Part shown: positions 54,286 through 64,000 of the stretch, piece after piece
How positions within the stretch are numbered: position 1 is the stretch's first letter
Layout: every line of letters begins with the position of its first letter
Origin: Tridacna crocea
Taxonomy: Eukaryota; Mollusca; Bivalvia; Cardiida; Cardiidae
Direction: 5' to 3'
Length of the DNA stretch: 64,000 bases
NCBI GenBank assembly: GCA_943736015.1
Contig: OX031065.1
Coordinates: forward strand, 24,380,427 to 24,444,426
Notes under the pieces: model-generated
Seen by the model: the letters and a program-made list of their open reading frames with translations, nothing else
What the model was told of the DNA's origin: nothing
The model's database searches: none
Made by a program: the position numbers and the translations under genes

Positions 54286-55061
54286 TATCCGTGTGCTAAT
54301 TCGTTCAAGCATATATGAATTACTTACCGAGAATTTATCATCGACAGAAATATACGATTGAAATATTTTCTGAAATTTTATTGAGAGAAACATTCATGAC
54401 AGCAAGATTTAAGTAGCCTATCTGCGCTACTGTAAATGTATTTACTGTGTTTGTTTGTGAGCCCTAGGACTCGGGGCAAGTTTCCAAGACCCCTGCCACC
54501 TGACCGTACAACTAATAATGTACACTTTGTGAGAGGGAGATCTTTTTGCCACTAAGTTAATTATTGTAGTCAGTATTTTAATAGATATGATGCAGGTTTC
54601 AGTATTTGCTAACTGAATGTATAAATTTGATGTAATTCGTAGCAGAAAATATTGTGACAATAAGTGAAATAACTTTAATTTACAAAACCTACCTCCTGTG
54701 ACGGGTTTTTTTTTCTATTTATTTATTTCTTTGTAATACTTATCAGTGTTTTTAAAAGTATATACACTAAAATAAATTGAAACTCTTTTGTTCTAAATGA
54801 ATGTCCAGAGTAATTAGGGCTGAACTAATGTAACCAAATTTTAATTCACGATTCTATATTCTGTGTAAAGGTGCATTCAAAAACATTGTGAATAAAGGAA
54901 GAAATACTAGTTTCCATTTTTTTCTCATTTTCTAAAAATATTTCCTCTCATTCAAAGACAGTCCCTATCAATTTAGCAACACTGAACTTGTCTACAGTAT
55001 AGTTTTATTATAGTCAGATTTTAATTCTAGAAAGAATAAAAAATTTACCCCAATATTTCAG

Positions 55062-55373
55062 AGAACGCTGGATATTCTAAAAGTGGACATTGAAGGAGGA
55101 GAATGGGCCGCATTACCGAACATCATGGCTTCTGGTGAATTTGACAGAGTAAAACTTTTTATTACTGAGTTGCACATCTGTCTCGGACCGTGTAAAAATC
55201 TCCCATATAGAACAAAAGATCATTATTTGAGAAGACTGGCTATACTGCGGAAACTGTACAATATGGGATTTAGGATGTACTATTTCCGCCTATGGACAGA
55301 TTGTAGACTAGTAAATGAAAGAAAAGAACTTATAACAGGGTGCCATGAGTCCCATTTCATGAAAGTTAACTAG
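55062..55373 (+). CDS. METTL24-like: METTL24-like gene, last coding exon D
   Basis: Acceptor 'caatatttcag', then 103 codons and TAG. It begins 'RTLDILKVDIEGGEWAALP', the signature of METTL24/FkbM-like methyltransferases (L-K-x-D-I-E-G-x-E-W). It continues with 'FDRVKLFITELHI', and ends with a Tyr/Trp-rich C-terminus ('NMGFRMYYFRLWTDCR', 'GCHESHFMKVN'), again as in the family. It starts in phase 0, where exon C ends in phase 0. From exon A to the stop about 209 residues are coded with no lesion. METTL24 proteins are usually longer, so N-terminal exons (signal/anchor region) are missing upstream. Substrate unknown in the family as far as I know. Confidence 0.85.
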   Translation, partial: RTLDILKVDIEGGEWAALPNIMASGEFDRVKLFITELHICLGPCKNLPYRTKDHYLRRLAILRKLYNMGFRMYYFRLWTDCRLVNERKELITGCHESHFMKVN

Positions 55374-55435
55374 TCTTAGTATTCCAGCTATAAATTTTAG
55401 ATTTTCTTTTTTTTTTCAATTTTCCGTTTTTATCT

Positions 55436-56445
55436 CGCCTGAGCACAAAGTGCTCAAGATGAGCTTTTGAGATCGTGCTGTGTCCTCTTCCAATGTGCAT
55501 CGTCCGAGGTGCGTCTTCAATTTGTACTTTAATGTAGTGTTTGGTCCGGTGGCTACATTTTCAGTCCAAAAGTCTTAAAAGTTGGTCTCAGAATGTGACA
55601 TCTCGTATGAGTTTGAAAGAGGGTAATGTCGGATAAAAACTGGGTCATTTTGGTAAAATCTTAGAAAAACCTTGTCTACACAACATTCTCCGTCAGAAAC
55701 GCTTAAAAGTTGACCAGAATGTATTTCTTGATATTTTGGACGAGTTTGAAAAGGAGGTACATCAGATAAAAAGATATTTGAAAAACAGTTTGTACGCTCT
55801 AGAGTCCATATTTTCATACCAGAACTCTTAACACTTGGTCTCAGAATCTGTGCCTTAATGATATCTGGGACGAGTTCGAGAGTAGGTCAAGTCGTGTCAA
55901 AAATAAGGTCACTAGAATCAGTCTTAGATAAAAGAAAAACACTTTTGTATGCTCTAAAGGTCACATTTTCAGGCCAATACTCATACAAATGATCAGTTTG
56001 TAACTCCTGATAAAATCTCGGACGAGTTAGAAGATGGGTCATATCGGGTCAAAAACAGGTTCTCCGGGAAATATCTTTAGAATAGTTTATGTACTCTCTA
56101 GAAGTCACATTTTCTTTGCAATTCCTATGAACACAAGTGTGAAGATTTTTCACATTGGGTCAAACAGTAGGTAGACAGGTCAGATCTTGAAAAACCTAGC
56201 GTACACTCTAAAGGCAGCATGTTTCTCCAAATAATTATGAAAGGTGGTCAATGGGCTTTGTTGGGATAAAATGTAGATCACAGAGACAAATTCTAGAAAA
56301 GGCTTGTACTCACCCTAGTGGCCAAATTTTCAGTCAAATAATTTACTTTTGAAAGCTTGTTAGACTGTTTGTCATATCTCGAAAGAGATTGTAAATGGGT
56401 TATGTTTCTTCAAAAGGCTCAGGGTGAACGACCCAAGGGTCCATA
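55436..56445 (+). repeat. Interspersed repeat (TCGCCTGAGCACAAAGTGCTC) with ~130-bp units
   Basis: Starts 'tctcgcctgagcacaaagtg' and closes near 'ggtgaacgacccaagggtc'. Units around 'cagaatgtgac', 'tcggacgagtt' and 'catattttcag' recur about six times. Lies just downstream of the METTL24-like stop and may be in its 3' UTR or beyond it. An AATAAA occurs at about 56610. Confidence 0.65.
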
Positions 56446-56596
56446 TTTACTAACCATTCTAAAGGACAGTCTTAGTCTTATTCATCAGAAGTTTGTCAGT
56501 GTGAAAATAACAAAACTTCTAATCGGCTAAACTATTTGAATCCTGAAGAATAAGACAGAAAATACTCTTAAGAATGGTTGGTGAATACTGACCCAG
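56441..56596. mobile_element. Small hairpin element
   Basis: 'ggtccatatttactaaccat' and its imperfect inverse 'atggttggtgaatactgacc' are 110 bp apart, with the pairing extending inward over about 45 bp to 'gtcttattc'. No target duplication identified. Confidence 0.5.
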
Positions 56597-56939
56597 AGCT
56601 ACAGTTAAATAAAGGGAAAACATGTTCTCTTCTACGGATGTTTAGAGTAGAAAAAACAATGCATTAAGAATGAATCTCTACGTTTGTAAAATCTTTTTTT
56701 TTCCTGTGAATAAGCAGGCATTAATCCTTAATTTTTCTATGTGGTAAAAACAGTAAATACATGTAAGTTTGTCCTTTCTTTCTCACATTTGTTTCAAAGG
56801 CGGTCTTGGAGTGTGTATGGTAAAAGGTTCAAACAAATGAATCTTTATTCACAATAGTTTTATTCATTTTCATTTTTTTTTTTAGTGAAAAGTATCTTTT
56901 CGTGTGGTGACTCTTGTTTTAGCAGGCTTGCTGCATTTA

Positions 56940-58045
56940 CACTTAACCAAACAAAACTCTAGACCAAACAAACAAAATTTTAGACCATGGAATTTTGACG
57001 ATATTGAAAGCATGTGCAGACAACAAACCTGTTTATGAAAATAAACATTGAGACGAAAAGAATAAAATGCTGCTTATCGGCATTTTTTTCCTTTTTCAAT
57101 TTAATGTTTTCAAATGCATTCTTCTTTTAGCGTGGTTAAAACAAAGGATTGTTTTGTAAAGAAGTACCACAAATGTATACAATGTTGGGCTATTTATTGA
57201 GGGTTGATCTTTATTGGACTGTTCATAAATTTATAGCTGAATGACAGAGAATAAAACCAAGCTTTCAAAGATTAATGCTGACAACTGTTTTTAAAGAAAA
57301 AAATATTGGAGGTTTTGTCATATGCCTATTGATGTCTTCGACGTTGTCTGCGTCGTCATGTGAACCTTTAGCTAATATGTCTGAAAGGCTCACTCGTCTC
57401 TCATAAGACTTAAACCCGTTTTTCGACTCAGAATTTTTACTGAAATAGCGACTCAGTGGATCATTGGTATCTGCACGGTGTGCCTTTGGTTTCTTTTCAA
57501 AATGAACTCGCTACCGAATGACAAAATTTTAGACTCATCTATATTAACCCTTTACCACACAGCAAAGGTTTAGACCTATGCAAGTTGAAATCATTTGCAG
57601 AGGACAATTTCAAAGTGGCGCAAATGGTGCAATTTTGCTTTATTAGGGTAGAAACCATCGTGGGTAAAGGATGAAATACTGGTTACCAGCATTTTCTCCT
57701 GTTCCCATAATGTTTTCAAAAGGCTTCTTCCTCAGGGATGTGTGGTAAAGGATTAAAGGCGCTTACAGTTCTAAGACAGATTATTCGTGATTCAAAGGAG
57801 GAATTTCTTTTAATAAGCATATTCTACTTTTCCCATAATATTGCCCAAAGACGTATTCATCAGGATCAATAAAACATAGAAATTTAACATTTCATAGAGG
57901 GTTACATGTAACTCTTTACCAGACGACAAAATTTGAGACTTGAACAAATCCAAAGCCTCTTTAGACAACAAATCAAATATGGCACAACTAATTTAAGTTG
58001 TCCATGAAAGGGTAGAAATTACGGTTATCAGCATTTTAGTTTAAA
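56940..58045. mobile_element. TTAA MITE copies downstream of the METTL24-like gene
   Basis: Copies are at about 56943-57165 (forward), at 57548-57752 (exact TTAA at 57544-57547 and 57753-57756, ends 'ccctttaccacacagc' and 'gatgtgtggtaaagga'), and at about 57911-58045 (5' part, cut inside the core). Confidence 0.75.
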
Positions 58046-58387
58046 CATATTTTATTCAATATAATAACATTAAATATTCATGTACAACAACATATTACGA
58101 AAAGGATTAGAACGAAAGCATCAAAGCTTATATAGTTCCTCTCCCTAAAGAAAGTCACGTGGTATGACAATTACAGTAAGCAAAAGTAAATAAAGACACT
58201 AAAATAATGAACGGACAGTGAAAGATTTAGAGAGTAACGGAAAAAATGAGGAACGAAAAAAAGGAATAATAATAGAGGTTGTGCAGAGTTAAGAGAGAGA
58301 ATGTAAAAGTAACTTTTATAGGCCTCGTGTATATATGTGTGTCTTCGGCAGTACAATATCAAAAGAGAGGTACCATACACTAGTAAG

Positions 58388-58500
58388 TATAAGTTATTGA
58401 TCATATATTTCATTTGTATGAAATTAAATCGGAGGGAGGCAAAGCCGACCGACGATTTAGTTTCATATAAATGAAATATACTGATCAATAACTAACTTAC
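58388..58500. repeat. Inverted repeat hairpin
   Basis: 'aagttattgatcatatattt' pairs with 'atatactgatcaataactaa' across a centre with 'cggagggaggcaaagccgac'. The arms are about 45 bp with mismatches. Confidence 0.55.
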
Positions 58501-58689
58501 AGTTTGCCCTACTTTCTATTTGATTGACAGGTATGGATGGGTGGAAAGAGCCATACAAGAACGACAGAAAGCTCGGTTCGCCACGCCTCTTTTGATTGAC
58601 GGTTGTACGAACGTGGTTTTCAGTCGTTTATCTTGTCCTTGAACTAGTTTCAGGACAATTGTCTGCAGTCAGGCTCATTCGGCATATCA

Positions 58690-59190
58690 CGGCCCCTGCG
58701 AAATGGAGTTCTTAACTCAAGTGCTGTTCTTGAACTGCTCTTAAGAGTTCTTAATCTGTTCATGAAGGATTTCAAGAACATTTGTACTTGAACTGTTCAA
58801 GAACACACCCTAGGAACAGTTCAAGAACTTTTTAAGAACTTACGATGTTCTTGAACTGTTCTTAAACTTTTCATGAACATTTTAAAGCCTTTTCTTGAAC
58901 AACATGATGACTCTGATGTTCTTGAACTGTTCTTAAATTTGTTTTTAATGATCATCATGAGACTATTCTTAAAGAAATTATGTTCTCACATGTGTTCTTA
59001 AACTGTTCTTAAATTTGTTCTTGATTATTTCCAAGACTTTTCTTGAACTTGTGTTCTTAAAATGTTCTGAAATTCTTCTTGAGTTTTTTTCAAGAATAGC
59101 TTCAGAACAGTTTCAGAACTGCCATGTTCTTAAAATGTTCTTTTCTCCTGCGAAATTCAGTTCTTGTGATATAGAACTGTTCATAAAAAG
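58690..59190. repeat. Degenerate GTTCTTGAACTGTTCTTAA satellite
   Basis: Variants of 'gttcttgaactgttcttaa' recur without fixed register about 20 times. The repeat contains overlapping 'ttcttgaa' and 'agaac/gttct' half-sites. The ORF 59015-59215 is a by-product. Confidence 0.7.
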
Positions 59191-59199
59191 ACCATTGAA

Positions 59200-60400
59200 A
59201 GTCATTTACATGTAATTACCATTTCTGAACCAACTTTACTTTCAGAAGTCAAATGAATATAAATACAGAAACTGTACTATTTCTGGAACAATTGGACATG
59301 TAGTCAGTCCAACATAATACTTGTGCCCTATTACAAGAAACTCTTTCATATGCAAAGAAAATGGTATAGATCAGCCTGCACATACTTGCAGTCTAATTAT
59401 TACCATTGTTGTTTTCTGCCTAGATAGTATAATGTTGAAAGTCTTCTTTCTATACAAACATTTCAAGATTTTACCTCTATGGCAGAGCTAGCAAATTTGA
59501 TTTTTACAGGGTCAAAAAAATAAAGAAATACTTTCTCATGATGTGACTCTACCTGACCTTTTTATTATTTATAATGCTTGTTTATCGTTCGACAACACAT
59601 TCACTCATGTCATGGTTCACTTTTATGTACACAAGTGTTTCAATTAACCGATCAACAGCAATTACATCTTCACCATCACTCTTTTTCATAGGAAAAATGT
59701 ATTTTCCACTTCTTGCTGGTTTCTTTTGAGTTTGAAGCACTATCATCTATGAATTACTAGATTACCAGTTATCCTTGATGACATCAAGTCTGAAATATGA
59801 ACAAAAAAGATCTATAACTATTAGATGTTCAACTTAAATGTGGTCAATATTTTATGAGGATTGATGGTAGTAATTGTAGGATTCCTTTCTGTCTCACCGT
59901 CCAATGACCATTTTTTGGACAATGACTATGTGGGAAAGCAGTCAGTAGCTTGGAAAGAATATTGTGCAGAGTATTGGTAAAAGAAACTCCAGAAAAGTGT
60001 GGAGTGTATTGAGCACACAAGACTAAAACCAGGGATTAATTGGCAAAGGGTTAATAGGATTCAATCGGACAAATAATCTGGGCAAATGTCAAACAAATTG
60101 GATCAACAATGTGGACTTCATTGCTGTAAATGTTAATTTTCAACTTCATATGGCTACTCCCCTCTTACTTATTGTCAGAATTTTTCAAAATTAATAGGGC
60201 TTAAGCCACTGGTGATATACATCTGGGCCAGTTTTATGAAATCATGCAGACTTTTAAGCAAGAAATGTAAAAGTTCATCTTTATAGGTAGGTATTTAGAT
60301 TTTTCACACCTCACCAAATTAAAACATACATGTATATATCAATGAAATTTATATGAAAAACAAAACAAATAAATTACAAAAAAAAGTTTTTTTAATGGTG
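59200..60400. other. No gene recognised
   Basis: AT-rich intergenic sequence. Isolated pieces of the TTAA MITE end ('ggattaattggcaaaggg' + TTAA at about 60033) are the only familiar elements. Confidence 0.45.
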
Positions 60401-60404
60401 TTCC

Positions 60405-61365
60405 CTTAAAAGCTACTTTTTTATCATTTGCAAATGCCCTCAAATTGGACAAGTCTAACATTTTGTTGTTTGGTAAAGAGTAAATTAATGCCTGTTTACC
60501 TTCTGATGGGATGTCAAGTTTTTTCCCAACTAACACTTATCCAACTGGATTGTACCATGACAGTCTTTCTTGAAATTCTTCCGTTTCCATCTTGCCAGAG
60601 TACTCTTTGGAACTTTCAGTTCTTTGTCATCTACATAGTGTTTTTTTACATGTTTTCACAGGACCTAAAATGAAATTAAACAGACTACATCAGTATATGA
60701 AATGTAGAAGTTCACAGGAAAATTACAATCATAGCAATGAGCAATGGAAACAGCTATAACACATTTAGGCTCCATATGAGAGTTCGTACAGATAACAGCA
60801 CCAATCTTAGTGGCACTTCCTCTAAACTTGTGAGAAAAGTGACCCCGTATGGGAAAATCAGTCCAAAGTAAAGTTATCTCTTTACCACACTATCCAAAGT
60901 TTTAACATGTCTGAAGACCAAGCCTTTTCAAAACATTGTAACCAGCATTTTCTCCTTTTCCAATAATGTTTTTCATCATATCATATCAAAGACGGAAACA
61001 TCATCTGAAATACATTTCCTTTTCCCTCTGCAAATGCTCAAAATACAGGCGTATTTAACTTCTTTCTATATAATCGTTTAATTCAATCAATTTAGTAGAG
61101 TAGATAAAGACAAGCTGAAATAAAGTAAAACATTTATTATTCTTGAATAACTGTTGAGGTGTCGACAAACATCTGTTTCATTTTCAAAATGGACAAACCG
61201 TAGGGTCGTCTTGTAAATTGTGAATAAAACCTGCACATTTTGCATACTTTTAAGCCTTATACTTGGCATAAAGATAAAGTTGAGCTCCACAAAAGTGTGG
61301 TGTTCCAAATGCATGAAATGGCATCCCGCCCCGACCCCTCCCCACCCTATCCCCTCCCCTCCCCT

Positions 61366-61396
<31 letters not shown>

Positions 61397-63135
61397 GGGG
61401 GGAGAGAAAAACATTTATTATTTCTGGTAAAAAATATTTTTGTCCTTTTAGTGTTTTCAAATGTCTTCTTCCTCAGGGTGGTTAAACAATAATATTTATC
61501 GCTAAGGTACATGTATTTGACTGCCACATAAATCCAATTTCCTGTCAATGGTATTATACTTTACAAAATCAGGAAATTTGGGACTGAGTTAACAGAGTGC
61601 ACTTGCAGACACTAAATCAAATAAAACATTATTGATAATTTCTGCTCATGAAAGGATAAAAAGCTTGGAAAAAGAAAATGCTAGTCACTAGCATTTCTAC
61701 TTTTCCCATACAACAAAATTTTAGACAAGCCAAATTAAAACCACTTACAGACAACAACTTTGGCGAAAACTCAAAAATTGTAATTTGTTTCCAGCAGGGT
61801 AGGATACACTGTGAAAAAAGGAGAAAATGCTGGTCACAGCATCTGGTTACAGCATTTTCTCCTTATACCACAATGTTTTCAAAAGGCTTCTATCTCAGGG
61901 TCGTCAAAACCAGAGATTAGTTTAAACATATTTATTTTACAGCGATTGAGAAAACAAGTACTTACAACTTATACTAATTTCTCTCGATTTTGCTTCCTAG
62001 TAGTGTGGGCCAATGAAAAATCCCAAAGTTGTTCTTGAATAACTGTTGAGGTGTCGACAAACCTCAATTTCTTTAAAGTTTTGTTTCCAATCTAATTTCA
62101 TGAGCACATCTTCCGCTGTTTGTTATGGATAATCTGCTGTATCAAATACAGGATTAAACATGATTTTGAAATGTCCTTAAATTCTAACTGTATTGTCAGG
62201 TTTGAATACTCAGGCCTTTGCCAACTCTCAGAATTTCAGGAGAAGCTACTTCCCTCTCGCCTGAGAATTGGAGAAGTTCTTCAAAATGGAGAAAAGTTGT
62301 CAGACTTTGATAGACATTAGAAACAGTATATGAGCTGAGTAACACAAGGAAATAATATTTTAACAGTTTTACAGATTAATTAAAAAGAAAACCATTTCAA
62401 TACATGAAATTTTATAATACTTTCTATCAATTCGATCAATATCCTTATTAATATTCCTATAAAAAAACAACTTTGTAAATCTTTGCAGCAAAGCAAAGTT
62501 TTACACCAAATTAAAAGCTTTTGCAGATGACAAATAAATTGGGCACAAATGACAGTATCTGTCTTACTCATTCATACACAAACATTTCAGACCATTCCAA
62601 ATTGATAGCATCTGCAGGCAACAAACCTGACAGAGACACAGATGAAGTGTACATGTAGTTTTATTACAGAGTAGAAAACATGTTGGGAAACGGAGAAAAT
62701 GCTGGTAACCATCAGTTCACCCTTTTCCAACAATGTTTCAAAGGGTCTCTTCTTCAGGGTCGTGAAAACAAGGGACTGATTGGTAAAGGTTAACTCTTTA
62801 GACTGGTCCAAATTTAAAGCATTTGCAGACAACATATTAAAGGCAACGCAAAAATTGTTAATTGTTTGTAGCAGGGTAAAAAAGAACATTGTGGGAAAAA
62901 GAGAAAATGCTGGTTACCAGCATTTTCTCCTTTTCCGGCATTTTTTTCAAAAAACTTCTATGTCAGGGTCATAAAAAACCAGGGATTGTTTGGTGAAGGG
63001 TAAAGATTTCGAAAAAAATATGGAAAAAGAACAAAATGCTGGTTACCAACAATTCTTTCTTTTCCCACAATGTTTTCAAAAGCCCTTTTCTTCAGGGTCT
63101 TCAAACCTAAGAATTGTGTGGAAAAGAGTTAAACA
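60405..63135. mobile_element. Cluster of TTAA MITE copies
   Basis: Reversed 5' end at 60410-60482. Partial copies at about 60885-61045, 61440-61490, 61660-61920 (hairpin with an extra 'tggtcacagcatc' insertion), 62490-62535 and 62580-62789. Full copy 62794-63001 (TTAA at 62790-62793, intact hairpin 62885-62940) and partial 63003-63128 (TTAA at 63129-63132). ORFs here are artefacts. Confidence 0.75.
61366..61392. repeat. (GA)n microsatellite with G/C-rich flanks
   Basis: About 13 GA units between a 'cccctcccctcccct' tract and 'gatggggggggag'. It produces the low-complexity peptides of ORFs on both strands. Confidence 0.9.
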
Positions 63136-63256
63136 TATTTATTGTTTCCCCAGCTCTATTCATTCACATTTTGGATGAAAAACATTATGGAAAAAGGACA
63201 CATTACTCGGTTCAATAATGGTTTCCCTTGGCACGTTTTTGTTATCTTGTTTATTT

Positions 63257-63840
63257 TACCCTTTACCACACAACAAAATTTCAGACCTGTTTGAATTGAA
63301 AGCATTTGCAGATGATAGTTTCTGTGTGGCTCATATCAATTGATTCTTCTTTGATAGGGTGGAAAACATTGTGGGAAAATGCTGGTAACTAGCATTTTCT
63401 CTGTTTCCCACAATGTTTTCGAAAGCTTTCTCTTTCAAACTGTTAAGTCATCATTGTGCAGTAAAGGGCTAATCTTCCAAACACTATTATTTCAAACATC
63501 CTGGACAGAGTTTTTTGCTGAAAAAAATTCTGTTAACCAGGTAAGATAATTTCTTACTGTCAAATTTAAAGCAATTTTAACACACAAATACAGGTAATGC
63601 CTTAATTCATTACCGAACGACAATATTTAAGGCTTATAAATTCAAATTGAAAGCATCTGCATACGACCAAGTAAAAGTGACTGAAAATTTCAAATTTGTT
63701 TATTCTCCTATTCTCACAACGACCAAGTAAAAGTGACTGAACATTTCAAATTTGTTTATTCTCCTTTTCTCACAATGTTTTCTAGTGCTTCTTTCACAGG
63801 GTTGTCAAGAGTAGAGATTGTGTGGTAATGTGTAAAAGGA
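63257..63840 (+). mobile_element. Two TTAA MITE copies at the window end
   Basis: 63257-63470: 'ccctttaccacacaacaaaa' to 'cattgtgcagtaaaggg'; the hairpin is shortened. 63607-63832: 'cattaccgaacgac' to 'gagattgtgtggtaatg'; a ~55-bp block around 'cgaccaagtaaaagtgactg' is duplicated (63665 and 63720) and the left half of the hairpin is missing. Confidence 0.7.
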
Positions 63841-64000
63841 TGTAAATAATGTTAAAAAATAATGAAAACTATTTTGTCGAAAGGAAAAAAGCTTAAGTAC
63901 TACCAGCTTTTTCTCACATTGCCACAATGTTTCAACTTTTTCATGGTAAGAAAAACCCAGTTTTTTTTTTTTTTTTTTTCAAAACCAAAATTTTGACTTT

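Larger units (their letters stand above)
52692..54715 (+). repeat. Tandem duplication, unit 2
   Basis: Direct copy of unit 1 from 'tacaaatttttgtggttgg' to 'acctacctcctgtgacggg'. Relative to unit 1 it has lost the MITE's last bases and the following ~270 bp. Confidence 0.85.

Noticed and set aside
61087-61548. 153-codon ORF on the - strand
   Set aside because: It runs through the (GA)n microsatellite ('SLSLSLSL') and a MITE piece. No domain; composition follows the repeats.

Overview
The window looks like AT-rich nuclear DNA of an invertebrate, most likely a bivalve mollusc. The evidence is split-gene structure with GT/AG introns, non-LTR retrotransposons of the CR1-like type, THAP/DDE transposon genes, and several interspersed repeats (the 'agctcacctgagcac ... 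gtccgtcgtcc' family and the 'gcaacacgcgaaaagg' hairpin MITE) that I associate from memory with heterodont bivalve genomes. The species assignment is inference. No bacterial gene organisation, rRNA or intact tRNA was seen.

One host gene is recognisable: a METTL24-like (FkbM/class I methyltransferase-like) gene on the + strand. Its last four coding exons are at 21471-21593, 31793-31867, 44471-44594 and 55062-55373. Their splice phases agree and they read through without a stop to the final TAG. The upstream coding exons were not found. Most of 21.5-55.4 kb is therefore intron filled with mobile DNA.

Layout: 0-2.5 kb, a TTAA MITE and little else. 2.5-14.1 kb, the left arm of a large imperfect inverted duplication, interrupted by a decayed CR1-like LINE (4.2-8.0 kb) that carries a 2A ribosome-skipping motif and a PHD finger. 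14.1-22.6 kb, the spacer, with a SINE-like unit, a tandem-unit repeat, three palindromic MITEs and the first recognised METTL24-like exon. 22.6-31.8 kb, the right arm, interrupted by a second decayed LINE. 32.26-43.79 kb, an 11.5-kb DNA transposon with perfect 38-bp TIRs, arrays of a palindromic 14-mer just inside both ends, a THAP + HTH + DDE transposase on the - strand and a decayed SWIM/YqaJ nuclease gene on the + strand. 45.7-48.8 kb, another element with repeat-rich inverted ends. 50.4-54.7 kb, a 2-kb tandem duplication. 55.4-64 kb, intergenic repeats, a GTTCTTGAACTG-type degenerate satellite and a dense MITE cluster.

The most striking features are (1) the transposon at 32257-43793, whose two gene modules face each other from mirrored array/CCAAT ends inside a METTL24-like intron; (2) about 35 copies of one palindromic TTAA-flanked MITE family; and (3) the inverted duplication, which supplies paralogous empty sites that show target duplications of TTAA for that MITE and 9 bp for another. 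Copy numbers, alignments and identities were judged by eye. MITE boundaries without a stated TTAA are approximate.
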